Positions 10,095 to 19,950 of a stretch of DNA of 43,173 bases are shown here, in pieces. A program made the translations under genes and the position numbers. The stretch is from Desulfobulbaceae bacterium (GTDB lineage Bacteria; Desulfobacterota; Desulfobulbia; Desulfobulbales; SURF-16), in NCBI GenBank assembly GCA_027859235.1, contig JAQIBE010000285.1, positions 1 through 43,173 on the forward strand, read 5' to 3'. Numbering within the stretch: position 1 is the stretch's first letter; every line of letters starts with the position of its first letter. The notes under the pieces are model-generated. The model had not been told where the DNA came from, ran no database searches, and saw nothing but the letters and a program-made list of their open reading frames with translations.

Positions 10095-10855
10095 TCTTTT
10101 CGGGCCTGTAGATAAGCGATTACCTGCTCTGCTGCCTGTGCAGCCTGGGGGTCCATGGCAAGCTCAAGTTTATGGCTTCTGCGTTCCGCTTGTCTGATTG
10201 GTGTTGAAACGGGGAAAAAAGCAACAGGGCGGCTTGGCAGATTGTCATTCATGAACTGACGGTCATCGTCATCCTCCACCAGGTTGCCGATGAAGGAGAT
10301 ATCCTTGATCCCTGTGTCCACGGCCATCTTATGGATTTTTGTGGCGGTGCGCATGGAAGATTTGGAGGGAATGGCCACAATGAACAGCTCGTCAACAGAG
10401 GCAATGGTGCCGCGGCCAAGATGCTCAACGCCGGCCTCCATATCGAGAAGAATGGCCTGATCATCCCCGAGGAGAAGTTTGGTGAGGAGCCGTTTGAGTA
10501 CCGTGGCTTCGGGGCAGGCGCAACCACCTTCTGCCGTTTGAATGGCCCCCAGGACCATGAGCTTGATGCCGTCGGATTCAAGCATGAAATCGGCGAGTAA
10601 ATCATTAATTTCAGGGTTGATGTTGTAATAGGGTGAGCCTGCAGACTTGCCTGCCCGTTCAGCCAGAAGCTGACCCATGTCAGCGATGGGGGTGATGGAC
10701 TCAATATTGGCAAATCCCAGGGTCTGGGCCATATGGGGGCAGGGATCAGCATCGATCACGAGAACATCCTGGCCTGAGGCTTGAAGTTGTCGGGCAATGA
10801 GGGCCATGATGGTGGTTTTACCCACACCACCTTTGCCGGCGATGGCTATTTTCAT
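10091..10855 (-). CDS. CooC/ParA-like P-loop maturation ATPase
   Basis: MKIAIAGKGGVGKTTIMALIARQL, DADPCPHMAQTLGF, LLDMEAGVEHLGRGT. Confidence 0.85.
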   Translation of the reverse strand: MKIAIAGKGGVGKTTIMALIARQLQASGQDVLVIDADPCPHMAQTLGFANIESITPIADMGQLLAERAGKSAGSPYYNINPEINDLLADFMLESDGIKLMVLGAIQTAEGGCACPEATVLKRLLTKLLLGDDQAILLDMEAGVEHLGRGTIASVDELFIVAIPSKSSMRTATKIHKMAVDTGIKDISFIGNLVEDDDDRQFMNDNLPSRPVAFFPVSTPIRQAERRSHKLELAMDPQAAQAAEQVIAYLQARKD

Positions 10856-10950
10856 TTTTTATCCTTATTGTATGGTAGATTACTGATTAATTATAATAGT
10901 TAATCGTAAATCAATTCATTTCCAACTTAATTTTATAACATTTCCCGCCT

Positions 10951-12120
10951 ATGGTTTCCCTTGGTATTGAAGAATTATTAAAGAACAGGCAGCCCCTTCT
11001 CGCTGGTAAGAGGATTGGTCTGTTATGTAATCAGGCCTCCACCGACCGCGCTTTCAATCATACCCGTGATCTCATCCATGCCGCCTATCCCGGGCAGCTC
11101 TCCTGCATCCTGTCACCCCAACATGGTTTCTTTGCGGAAAAACAGGATAATATGGTTGAGTCCGGGCATGGTGTTGATACGGCTACAGGTGTCCCGGTCC
11201 ATAGTTTATATGGTGAAACCCGCAAGCCCACCAGGGCAATGATGGATCAGCTGGATGTTGTTGTGGTTGATATTGTTGATGTGGGCACCAGGGTTTATAC
11301 CTTTATGTACACCCTGGCCTATGTGCTTGAGGCTGCGGCAGAATATGGCAAAACGGTTCTGGTCCTTGATAGGCCCAACCCCATCGGCGGTGTTGAGGTT
11401 GAGGGCAATATCCTTGAGTCTGACGTGAAATCCTTTGTGGGGCTGTATCCTTTGCCCATGCGCCATGGTCTGACCTTTGGAGAACTTGGCGCCCTGTTCA
11501 ATGAGGAGTTCGGTATTGGCGCTGATTATCATGTGATTGCAATGGCAGGATGGACCCGTTCCATGCATTTCCCTGAGACAGGGCTGCCGTGGGTTTTTCC
11601 TTCCCCCAATATGCCGGATTATACAGCGAGTCTCGCCTATCCAGGACAGGTTATCTGGGAGGGATGTAATATTTCTGAGGGCAGGGGAACGTGTTTCCCC
11701 TTCACCCTGTTTGGTGCGCCCTGGGTCCGACCTGATGATGTCTTGGGTTTTGTGAAGCAGACGCCTCTGCCCGGTTGCACCATGCGGCCCCTGCAGTTTG
11801 AACCGACCTTTAACAAGCATAAGGGGAGGGTGTGCCACGGTTTTCAACTGCATATCACGGATGCGAAGCAGTTTAAGCCGTACCGGACCGGGCTGGCCTT
11901 TCTGCAGGCCTTTATGAATCTCTATCCGGAGTTTGCCTATACAGAGCCGCCCTATGAATATGAGTTTGTAAAATTGCCCATGGACCTGATCCTGGGTTCA
12001 CAGAAATTGAGGAAACGTTTGCAGACCACGGAAAATCTTCTGGCGATTGAGCAGAGCTGGCAGGATGAACTGGCTGACTTTGATGCCATGCGCAGCCGCT
12101 ATTTCCTCTACTCGGACTAG
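10951..12120 (+). CDS. DUF1343 / NamZ-like exo-beta-N-acetylmuramidase family protein
   Basis: GIEELL...LAGKRIGLLCNQAST...LSPQHGFFAEKQDNM...VVDIVDVGTRVYTFMYTL...LDRPNPIGG. Confidence 0.88.
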   Translation: MVSLGIEELLKNRQPLLAGKRIGLLCNQASTDRAFNHTRDLIHAAYPGQLSCILSPQHGFFAEKQDNMVESGHGVDTATGVPVHSLYGETRKPTRAMMDQLDVVVVDIVDVGTRVYTFMYTLAYVLEAAAEYGKTVLVLDRPNPIGGVEVEGNILESDVKSFVGLYPLPMRHGLTFGELGALFNEEFGIGADYHVIAMAGWTRSMHFPETGLPWVFPSPNMPDYTASLAYPGQVIWEGCNISEGRGTCFPFTLFGAPWVRPDDVLGFVKQTPLPGCTMRPLQFEPTFNKHKGRVCHGFQLHITDAKQFKPYRTGLAFLQAFMNLYPEFAYTEPPYEYEFVKLPMDLILGSQKLRKRLQTTENLLAIEQSWQDELADFDAMRSRYFLYSD

Positions 12121-12154
12121 TGAAATGAACAAACTTTTTAGAACAGTGTAAACC

Positions 12155-12895
12155 ATGGCAAGTCAAATCACTCTTCTCAACCATGTCTTGATCGGGCGCT
12201 ATCTCAAGCATTTTTATGATATTCCAACCCATTGTCCCTATGGCAAGCGTGATGTTGCCAGGTATCGCCAGGCCCAGTTCGGTTCTGTTGATGATGCGCT
12301 GATGAAGGCCTTTCTCGCCTCTGGTTTTCGGCGCAATGGGAATACCATGTATACCATGGGTTGTCCGGGCTGTGATGCCTGTAGGTCATTACGGATCGAC
12401 CCGCTGCAGTTCAGGCCGAACCGCTCTCAAAAACGGGTTTTAGAGAAGTGTAAACATGTGAAGGCCAGAGTTCGGGAGCTGGAATTTTCCAAGGAGAAGA
12501 TGGATCTTCTGGATCAGTTTTTCAGGAACCGTTTCCCGAATCAGGAGAATAGCGGTGCCAATTATTACGGTACATTCTTCGCAAACGGTATTACGGATAC
12601 CTATGAGGTTGAATACAGGCTTGACGATGAACTCCTGGGGGTCGCTGTCATCGATGTCGGCAGCCAGTGGCTCAATGCCGTTTATTTCTATTTCGACGAC
12701 CGTTTCAGTCATTTAAGTCCGGGCGTCTTTAATATCCTCCACCTGCTTAATCTCTGCCGCATGCAGGATATACGTCATCTTTACCTGGGCTATGCCATCG
12801 CCGGTCATGGACCCATGGTCTATAAGACACGCTTTAAACCCCACGAACTGTTTTATGATGACAGCTGGCATTCCAGTGAGTCCGAGGCCTCGTAA
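12155..12895 (+). CDS. bpt: aspartate/glutamate leucyltransferase (bacterial protein transferase)
   Basis: HCPYGKRDVARY, MGCPGCDACRSLRID, YYGTFFANG, HLYLGYAIAGHGPMVYKTRFKPHEL. Confidence 0.88.
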   Translation: MASQITLLNHVLIGRYLKHFYDIPTHCPYGKRDVARYRQAQFGSVDDALMKAFLASGFRRNGNTMYTMGCPGCDACRSLRIDPLQFRPNRSQKRVLEKCKHVKARVRELEFSKEKMDLLDQFFRNRFPNQENSGANYYGTFFANGITDTYEVEYRLDDELLGVAVIDVGSQWLNAVYFYFDDRFSHLSPGVFNILHLLNLCRMQDIRHLYLGYAIAGHGPMVYKTRFKPHELFYDDSWHSSESEAS

Positions 12896-13031
12896 GTCCC
12901 GCTCCCTCTTTCTTGCAAAAACCTGTTTTTCGGATTATCTTCCACCGTTTTAATAGAAGGGTTCAGGTGCGAAAGTGTTGCTGATAAACTTCTTTGTTTT
13001 CATTAATTCATAACCATGATCACCATTATCA

Positions 13032-14768
13032 ATGAAAGTAATTCTCGCCAAGAAAGCCGGTTTTTGCATGGGGGTACGGCGCGCCGTTGAGACCACCCTT
13101 GCTACCGTCCACCAGGCTGATCAGCAGGTCGCAACATTCGGCCCTCTTATTCATAACCCCCATGTCCTTGATTTGCTCCATGAGCGCGGTGTTGATGTCT
13201 TAACGGATCTCCCCGACAAGCGAGATGGCGTGATTATTATTCGCGCCCATGGTGTCCCGCCTGAACATAAGGCCCGTCTTGTTGGTTCTGGTGCCACGAT
13301 CCTTGATGCCACCTGCCCGCGGGTGATGAAGGTGCAGGCCATCATCAAAAAACATAAGAAGACAGATCATTTTACGGTCATTATTGGTGATAAGGATCAT
13401 GCGGAAGTGGTCGGACTCATGGGGTATGCCAACCCTGAGGTGGCAGTCGTTTCCCGTGTGGAGGATGTTGCCGACCTCGCCATTGCAGGCGACTATATTA
13501 TTGTCTGTCAAACCACCCAGGATAAGGAATCTTTTGATCTTCTCTGTGCAGCCATTCTCGCAAAATATCCAGGCGGTAAAGTTTTCAATACCATTTGTGA
13601 TTCAACGGATAAGCGCCAGACAGCGGTGCGTAATTTATGTGAGCAGGTTGATGCGGTGGTTGTCGTTGGCGGCAAGGCCAGTGGTAACACGAAACGTCTG
13701 GCTGAAATTGCCGAAGCAAAGGGGAAACCCGTCTTTCTGGTGGAAAGTGAAGAGGATCTTGATCGCATCTCGTTGGCTGAATTTGCAGTCGTTGGTGTTA
13801 CGGCTGGTGCATCAACGCCAACATGGATGATTAACCGGGTGATTCGTACCCTTGAAGTTATTCCGAGTAAATCCCAGTGGTTGATTACAACAGTTATGCA
13901 AAAGATTATGGGGCTTCTCCTGGCCTCAAATATCTATGTTGCTGGTGCCGGTGGTCTTTTGGGTGCTGTTTTTGCTGAAGGGCTTGGCGGAAACACAGGT
14001 TTACATGGGTTCATCATCAGCTTCGGCTATTTATTTGCCATGCATAATATCAACCGCTACTCCGGTCAATATGCAAAGAAGTTTAATAATCCTATGGTTG
14101 AGCGTTTCTGCTCGAGGTATTATACCACCCTGATGGGGTTTTCCGTGTTGTTGCTGATCTTGGCCGGATGTCTTGTTTACCCCCTTGGTTATAGACCTTT
14201 CCTGCTTTTTGTGGGGATGGCCCTGTTCGGCATTACCTATGGGACTCAAATTCTTCCTCAATCCCTGGTAGCTGTTTTTAAGATAAAAAAATTAAAAGAG
14301 ATTCCAGGCTCCAAGACGTTTCTCGTGGCCTCGGCCTGGAGTTTGATTATCATCCTTATTCCTAATTGGCCCGTGGTCACGTGGTATCCTTTTGCATATC
14401 TCATGCTCATGCTCGCCATTACGATTTATTGCCGGACATCATTGTTTGATGTATTTGATGTCCAGTCTGACCGTATTGTTGGGAAAGAGACCTTGCCCGT
14501 ATGCATTGGTGAGAGGAAAACCTTACAGTTTCTAACCTGGTCCTTATATGCACAGGGTTGTTTGGCTCTCTTGCCCTCCATTGTCGGCCAGGGGCAGATG
14601 ATGATCCTTTCCTTTCTGCCCTTTACAGGGTATTTACTCGTGCTTATTACATTGTATAAATCTGGGAAATTGGTGGCCTCTCCACGCCTTGAATTCGGGC
14701 TTGAAACGGCGCTCTATGTCTTGGCGCTTGGTCAGTTTATAGCTTTTTATAGTTTTACTTCATTTTAA
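13032..14768 (+). CDS. ispH: fusion protein: IspH (LytB, HMBPP reductase) plus C-terminal UbiA-like prenyltransferase domain
   Basis: N-terminus AKKAGFCMGVRRAVE, RAHGVPPE, DATCPRV, TICDSTDKRQ, GGKASGNTKRL, GVTAGASTPTWMI. C-terminal ~290 aa polytopic with DVFDVQSDRIVGKETLPV. Confidence 0.9.
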   Translation: MKVILAKKAGFCMGVRRAVETTLATVHQADQQVATFGPLIHNPHVLDLLHERGVDVLTDLPDKRDGVIIIRAHGVPPEHKARLVGSGATILDATCPRVMKVQAIIKKHKKTDHFTVIIGDKDHAEVVGLMGYANPEVAVVSRVEDVADLAIAGDYIIVCQTTQDKESFDLLCAAILAKYPGGKVFNTICDSTDKRQTAVRNLCEQVDAVVVVGGKASGNTKRLAEIAEAKGKPVFLVESEEDLDRISLAEFAVVGVTAGASTPTWMINRVIRTLEVIPSKSQWLITTVMQKIMGLLLASNIYVAGAGGLLGAVFAEGLGGNTGLHGFIISFGYLFAMHNINRYSGQYAKKFNNPMVERFCSRYYTTLMGFSVLLLILAGCLVYPLGYRPFLLFVGMALFGITYGTQILPQSLVAVFKIKKLKEIPGSKTFLVASAWSLIIILIPNWPVVTWYPFAYLMLMLAITIYCRTSLFDVFDVQSDRIVGKETLPVCIGERKTLQFLTWSLYAQGCLALLPSIVGQGQMMILSFLPFTGYLLVLITLYKSGKLVASPRLEFGLETALYVLALGQFIAFYSFTSF

Positions 14769-14813
14769 TGCCTTATTAATGAAATTCATGTCAGAAGAGG
14801 CAAGAGGGTGGTT

Positions 14814-15899
14814 ATGTTAGGTTGGTTCAAAAAAAAAATCTCACCAGAGTTACAGGCTGAAGAGGAAGATGTCCGGGATGGGGATGATGTCTCTGTGGTG
14901 GAGGTTGCTGAGGATAGTGCTGAACCTCAGGATGAGGAGGCAGAACCCACTTCAATTCTCCATGAAGATGTTGGCGTGCTGTTTAAGCGACTCACCAGGA
15001 AGATGGCCAAGACCCGCGGGTCGATGGTGGCAAAGGTGGATGAACTTTTTCTCGGCAAGAAGGTCATTGACCCTGAACTCCTTGATGATTTAGAAGAAAT
15101 ACTTATAACGGCTGACCTTGGTGCTGTAACCACCATGGAACTTGTGGATGATGCCAGGGCTAAACTTGCCCGCAATGAACTGTCAGACCCCTTGGTGTTA
15201 CGAAAAACATTGCAGGAGAAGATCACCGAGTATCTCGTCGGTTCAGATAAGCCGGCTGAACTCGTTATGCCGGCTGAAGGTCCCTTTGTCATTATGGTGG
15301 TTGGGGTGAACGGGGTAGGAAAGACAACATCCATTGGCAAAATTGCCAATAAGTTTGTCAATGACGGCCAAAAGGTGCTGCTCATCGCCGCCGACACCTT
15401 TCGTGCCGCTGCAGTTGAGCAACTTAAGATCTGGGGCGAGCGGATTAATGTGCCGGTGATTTCCCAGGATACCGGAGCTGATCCTTCTGCGGTCGTCTTT
15501 GACGGCCTTGAATATGCTGAAAAACGTAATTTTGATGTGATTATTATTGATACGGCAGGACGGCTGCATACCAAGGTCAATCTGATGGAGGAGTTGAAGA
15601 AAATCAATCGGGTGATCGGCAAGAAGATTGCGGGCGGTCCCCATGAGGTGATGCTCGTCATCGATGCGACAACGGGTCAAAATGGCATTGCCCAGACCCG
15701 GGCCTTTTCCGAGACGGTGAAGGTTACCGGGCTGACGCTGACAAAGCTTGATGGTACGGCTAAAGGTGGCATTGTGGTGAATATCTGCCGCGAGTTTGAT
15801 ATCCCCATTCGCTTCATCGGCATTGGCGAGCAGGTGGATGATCTGCGTGATTTTGATCCGGTTGAATTTGCTGAAGCGCTTTTCTTTGTGGAAAAGTGA
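14814..15899 (+). CDS. ftsY: signal recognition particle receptor FtsY
   Basis: GVNGVGKTTSIGKIANKF, DTFRAAAVEQL, DTAGRLHTKVNLM, TKLDGTAKGG. Confidence 0.96.
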   Translation: MLGWFKKKISPELQAEEEDVRDGDDVSVVEVAEDSAEPQDEEAEPTSILHEDVGVLFKRLTRKMAKTRGSMVAKVDELFLGKKVIDPELLDDLEEILITADLGAVTTMELVDDARAKLARNELSDPLVLRKTLQEKITEYLVGSDKPAELVMPAEGPFVIMVVGVNGVGKTTSIGKIANKFVNDGQKVLLIAADTFRAAAVEQLKIWGERINVPVISQDTGADPSAVVFDGLEYAEKRNFDVIIIDTAGRLHTKVNLMEELKKINRVIGKKIAGGPHEVMLVIDATTGQNGIAQTRAFSETVKVTGLTLTKLDGTAKGGIVVNICREFDIPIRFIGIGEQVDDLRDFDPVEFAEALFFVEK

Positions 15900-16011
15900 T
15901 TTTTTTTTAAAAAACCCCTCGCTTAACCTCATAAATACGGATTACAGGGTTTATGAGCAGTTATTTTTTTTGAGAACTAAATGTCACCCCTTATATCTTT
16001 GAGTAGAATAC

Positions 16012-16845
16012 ATGCCCCATTATAGACAACATCAATCTCCCGGCTGTGGCGGTTTCTGCCTCGTTATAACCTTGATTCTCCTCCTCCTGGGAGGGGCACC
16101 ACTGCTATTTAATGTGGTGGGCTTTGTGGTTATGGCGATCGGTTTATTGATCATGGCGATTTTTGTCGGTCTCATTGGCTTTTCATTTTATGTCCGGCAT
16201 AGGGTGAGTCAGTATGAGGCCGGTCAGTCGGAAGACCGCACCCATTTTGTCACCATCCTCATTCATATTCTGGTGAAAATTGCCCAGCTTGACGGCAAGG
16301 TTGGTCGGGCTGAGAAGAGTGCTATTGAAAATTTCTTTCGCACCCACCTCCATTATACCCAGGAGCAGATATACTGGGTTCGTGAACTGATTAAGGATGC
16401 CGCTACCAATACCGACAGCCTTGATTCCTTTTTAGCCGATTTTAAGCAGCAATTTGGCCATCAGCCACGCCTCATCTTGGTTGAACTTATTTTCCAGGTG
16501 CTCTATTGCAATGACACGGTCACGGATGATCAGCTCAACCTTGCCCGCCGTATCAGTGACTTCCTGGCGATCAGCCGCTATGAATATCAGTCGATTTGGA
16601 ATCGCTACCGGGGTGAACAGGCGAGAGGACAGGAACGTTATGTGAGTCAGGAGGATCAGGCGTACCAGACCCTCGGACTAGTAAGAGGGGCAAGTGGTAA
16701 AGAGATCAAGGCTGCATATCGTAAGCTGAGTAAGGAATTTCATCCTGATATGGTGAGTCATTTAGGTGAAGAATTCAGACAGGTTGCTGAAGAAAAGATG
16801 AAAGATATTAATATGGCCTATCAAATATTGAAAGGTAAGGAGTAG
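16012..16845 (+). CDS. DjlA-like co-chaperone (TerB-like domain plus C-terminal DnaJ domain)
   Basis: LDGKVGRAEKSAIENFF (TerB-like) and AYQTLGLVRGASGKEIKAAYRKLSKEFHPDMV (J domain with HPD). Confidence 0.85.
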   Translation: MPHYRQHQSPGCGGFCLVITLILLLLGGAPLLFNVVGFVVMAIGLLIMAIFVGLIGFSFYVRHRVSQYEAGQSEDRTHFVTILIHILVKIAQLDGKVGRAEKSAIENFFRTHLHYTQEQIYWVRELIKDAATNTDSLDSFLADFKQQFGHQPRLILVELIFQVLYCNDTVTDDQLNLARRISDFLAISRYEYQSIWNRYRGEQARGQERYVSQEDQAYQTLGLVRGASGKEIKAAYRKLSKEFHPDMVSHLGEEFRQVAEEKMKDINMAYQILKGKE

Positions 16846-16847
16846 AT

Positions 16848-18029
16848 ATGGGTATTTCCACAAAGATGAATGAGTTTGCTAAACGCTCCTCTTGGATCAG
16901 AAAGATGTTTGAGGAGGGAGCAAAGTTAAAGGCAGAGTTTGGGGCTGAAAATGTTTTTGATTTTAGTCTCGGCAACCCGGATCTGCCGCCTCCGCCGGAG
17001 TTTGATGCCAGTCTTGAGGAGGTGATCCGTGAGCGCGGTCAAGGGGTCCATGCCTATATGCCCAATGGCGGTTACCCCCATGTGAAACAGGCCGTTGCCG
17101 ACCAGATTTCCATTGAACAGGAAACAACCTTGAGTGGCGATGATATCCTTATGACCTGTGGTGCTGCAGGTGGTTTGAACGTCACCCTGAAGGCGATATT
17201 AAATCCTGGAGAGGAAGTTATTATCCTGGCCCCATTCTTTGTTGAATATAACTTTTATATCGATAATCAGGGTGGTGTGGGCAAGGTGGTGAACACGAAG
17301 GATGATTTCAGCCTTGATCTTGATGCGATCCGGCAGGCCATTACGGCTAATACCAAGGCCCTTATCATTAACTCCCCCAATAACCCGACCGGGCAGGTGT
17401 ACTCAGCAGAGGAATTAACCGCTCTGGGGCAGTTGCTTGAGGAATGTCAGAGGAAATTTGCTTCAACAATTTTCCTTCTCTCTGATGAACCCTATCGTAA
17501 AATCACCTATGATGATGTTGAGGTGCCAGCGCTTTTTCCCCTGTATAAAAACAGTATGGTTATCTCCTCCTATTCGAAGGACCTGTCCCTGCCGGGTGAA
17601 CGGATTGGCTATATTGCTTTGAACTCGGCCATTGATCATAGGGCAGAACTCCTCGCTGCCATGACCCTTGCTAATCGTATCCTTGGCTTTGTCAATGCCC
17701 CGGCTCTCATGCAGAAGGTTGTAGCGAGTCTGCAGGGTAAGACCGTTGATTGCTCTATTTACACCAAACGCCGCACCACCTTTTGTAAGATCTTAGAGGA
17801 TGTTGGGTTGGAGTTTACTAAACCCAAAGGCGCTTTTTACATTTTCCCCAAATCACCCATTGAAGACGATGCCGCCTTTGTTGCCCATTTACAAGAGTTT
17901 AAGATTCTTGCCGTCCCCGGGCGTGGGTTTGGTATGCCGGGTTATTTCAGGCTGGCATTTTGTGTGGATGATGACGTTATCGCCGGATCTGCTCAGGCCT
18001 TTAAACAGGCCATGGAGAGTTATAAATAG
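16848..18029 (+). CDS. pyridoxal-phosphate class I/II aminotransferase
   Basis: FSLGNPDLPPPPEF, NSPNNPTGQVYS, SSYSKDLSLPGERIGY. Confidence 0.93.
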   Translation: MGISTKMNEFAKRSSWIRKMFEEGAKLKAEFGAENVFDFSLGNPDLPPPPEFDASLEEVIRERGQGVHAYMPNGGYPHVKQAVADQISIEQETTLSGDDILMTCGAAGGLNVTLKAILNPGEEVIILAPFFVEYNFYIDNQGGVGKVVNTKDDFSLDLDAIRQAITANTKALIINSPNNPTGQVYSAEELTALGQLLEECQRKFASTIFLLSDEPYRKITYDDVEVPALFPLYKNSMVISSYSKDLSLPGERIGYIALNSAIDHRAELLAAMTLANRILGFVNAPALMQKVVASLQGKTVDCSIYTKRRTTFCKILEDVGLEFTKPKGAFYIFPKSPIEDDAAFVAHLQEFKILAVPGRGFGMPGYFRLAFCVDDDVIAGSAQAFKQAMESYK

Positions 18030-18044
18030 AGCTATTGTTTTTGT

Positions 18045-18115
18045 GAACCACGGATGAACAGCGATTAAGACGGATAAAAGAAAGATCCGTGTCCATTCGT
18101 GTTCATCCGTGGTTC
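18045..18115. repeat. palindromic repeat between convergent genes
   Basis: GAACCACGGATGAACA (18045-18060) / TGTTCATCCGTGGTTC (18100-18115) perfect 16-bp arms; inner ACGGAT (18070) / ATCCGT (18085). Confidence 0.85.
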
Positions 18116-18119
18116 AGCT

Positions 18120-18920
18120 TCATATGTCGTTTTCGGTAGGGCTGTTTTTTCCTGACTTTTTTGCTTCACGCCAGCAGGCAACTTTTTCTTCATCAGAAAG
18201 GTCTGCCAGTTTGTCTTGTTTCTCATCGATCAAGGTTGTCATGGTTGAGAACCTCTCGATGAAACCGTCCACGGAATCATGCATCAGATCTTCGCTGTAG
18301 AACCCTTTGCGGCGACAGAGATTGATCAGCATTATGAGGACATCACCAATCTCCTCCTTCATATCTGCATCGTTGTTTTCCTTAACCGCGACCTGTAACT
18401 CTGCCATCTCCTCCTGCAGTTTCTGCATCAGCTGCCCGTCACTGGACCACTCAAAGCCTTGATTGGCAATACGGCTTGAAACCCGTTGTGCCCGTGTCAA
18501 CGCAGGGAGGCTTTTGGGGACATCTATAATGTCGCTCGGTTCTTTCTTTTTTTCGTCGGCCTTAATCTTCTGCCAGTTCCTGCTAATGGCCTCGTCTGAT
18601 GCAAATTTTTCGTCCGTAAACACATGGGGGTGACGGCGGATCATCTTTTCAATGATGCCCTGAATGCAGTCATCAATGGTAAAATGACCCGCCTCAGCAT
18701 AAAGATTCCCCAGGAAGCTGGCTTGAAAGAACAGATCGCCGAGTTCTTCTTTTATATGGCCAATATCACCGGAGTCAATGGCCTCTGCGAGTTCATGGGT
18801 CTCTTCAAGGAGATATGGCTTGAACGATTCAGGGGTCTGTTTCTGATCCCATGGGCAGCCGTTTGGACCACGGAGTTTCGTGATTAAGGTAATGAGGTCG
18901 TTGATTTTTTGTGATGACAT
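18120..18920 (-). CDS. mazG: nucleoside triphosphate pyrophosphohydrolase MazG
   Basis: LRGPNGCPWDQKQTPESFKPYLLEETHELAEAIDSGD...EELGDLFFQ; second MazG half DMKEEIGDVLIMLINLCR. Confidence 0.95.
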   Translation of the reverse strand: MSSQKINDLITLITKLRGPNGCPWDQKQTPESFKPYLLEETHELAEAIDSGDIGHIKEELGDLFFQASFLGNLYAEAGHFTIDDCIQGIIEKMIRRHPHVFTDEKFASDEAISRNWQKIKADEKKKEPSDIIDVPKSLPALTRAQRVSSRIANQGFEWSSDGQLMQKLQEEMAELQVAVKENNDADMKEEIGDVLIMLINLCRRKGFYSEDLMHDSVDGFIERFSTMTTLIDEKQDKLADLSDEEKVACWREAKKSGKNSPTENDI

Positions 18921-19297
18921 GTTGCACCTCTGGTGGAGCGGTGTGGGTGTAAATACGTAGTCTGGTTTTTTGCTACGGTGAAGGGGTTATCAATAAAAAG
19001 GAGTTATTTTCCCTCAGGGTATTGTCAAACGCATGGCTCTATGTTAGGTTCTTATTAAGTAGTTTGTCTTAAAGAGTAACTTTTCTCAATTTCTTCGTTG
19101 TAACTATCTTAAAAATTTTAATATTGAGATTATTTTTGGCCATTATGTGTGTTTTTAAACGCTTAGAGGTGAGTGTTTAATCGGATTGGCAAAAAAAGAA
19201 AAGTATTTGGAACCTTTTTGGCCAAGACCTCCTCTTTATGATGAATCTAACTGCTAATAAGCGCCACTGTGATGGTGGTGTATTTTAAAAAAAAGTT

Positions 19298-19319
19298 TAA
19301 TCCTATTTTAATCCTATTT
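19298..19319 (+). repeat. perfect 11-bp tandem duplication TAATCCTATTT x2
   Basis: Read directly; 15 bp upstream of the AP2-like gene start. Confidence 0.8.
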
Positions 19320-19334
19320 TGTTGAGGTGTAATC

Positions 19335-19778
19335 ATGGCTGAAAGAAAAAAATCTAAAAAAGTTCTTGTTGAGAAGCATAAGGACATTGCGCGTATTGAC
19401 CAGGAAGAAAAAAGAACCCACGGCTGGTATGTTCGGGTCCGTTATTTTGGGAAAACCCATTCTAAATTTTTCTCTGATGGTAAATGCGGCGGTCGTTATT
19501 CAAGCTTACTTGCTGCCGTTGCCTGGAGAGATCAAACCGAGAAGAAGCTTGGCAAGGTGCGTACAGACAAGCATGTTGTTACTGTATCGAACACCACAAC
19601 CGGTGTTGTAGGCGTGCGTCATAATGATACATTGGACCGTTACGAAGTAAGTTGGGTTAATCCTGACGGTAAGCAGGGTAAGACCTCTGTTTCCATCCGT
19701 AAGCATGGTAAAGAATCTGCATTTAAGCGTGCCTGTGATATCCGTAATCAAAAGGAGCAGATGAGACTTTCAAGTTAA
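19335..19778 (+). CDS. AP2/ERF-domain-like DNA-binding protein (two AP2-like repeats)
   Basis: HGWYVRVRYFGKTHSKFFSDGKCGGRYSSLLAAVAWRDQ and TGVVGVRHNDTLDRYEVSWVNPDGKQGKTSVSIRKHGKESAFKRACDIRNQ. Confidence 0.65.
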   Translation: MAERKKSKKVLVEKHKDIARIDQEEKRTHGWYVRVRYFGKTHSKFFSDGKCGGRYSSLLAAVAWRDQTEKKLGKVRTDKHVVTVSNTTTGVVGVRHNDTLDRYEVSWVNPDGKQGKTSVSIRKHGKESAFKRACDIRNQKEQMRLSS

Positions 19779-19803
19779 TTCTTGCTTTGCAGTTTTATGT
19801 TTT

Positions 19804-19836
19804 AAAAAGGCTGATCCTCCTGGATCAGCCTTTTTT
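19804..19836 (+). terminator. Rho-independent terminator
   Basis: AAAAAGGCTGATCC-TCCT-GGATCAGCCTTTTTT, 14-bp perfect stem plus T tract. Confidence 0.92.
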
Positions 19837-19950
19837 ATTGGCACTCCAAAATAAAATAGAATAGTTTGATTCCAATCTAAAAATATCAGTCTGCAAAGAA
19901 AGTCTAGAACAAGACTCATGAGTAGACTGTGGATCCATAAGGATATCATT

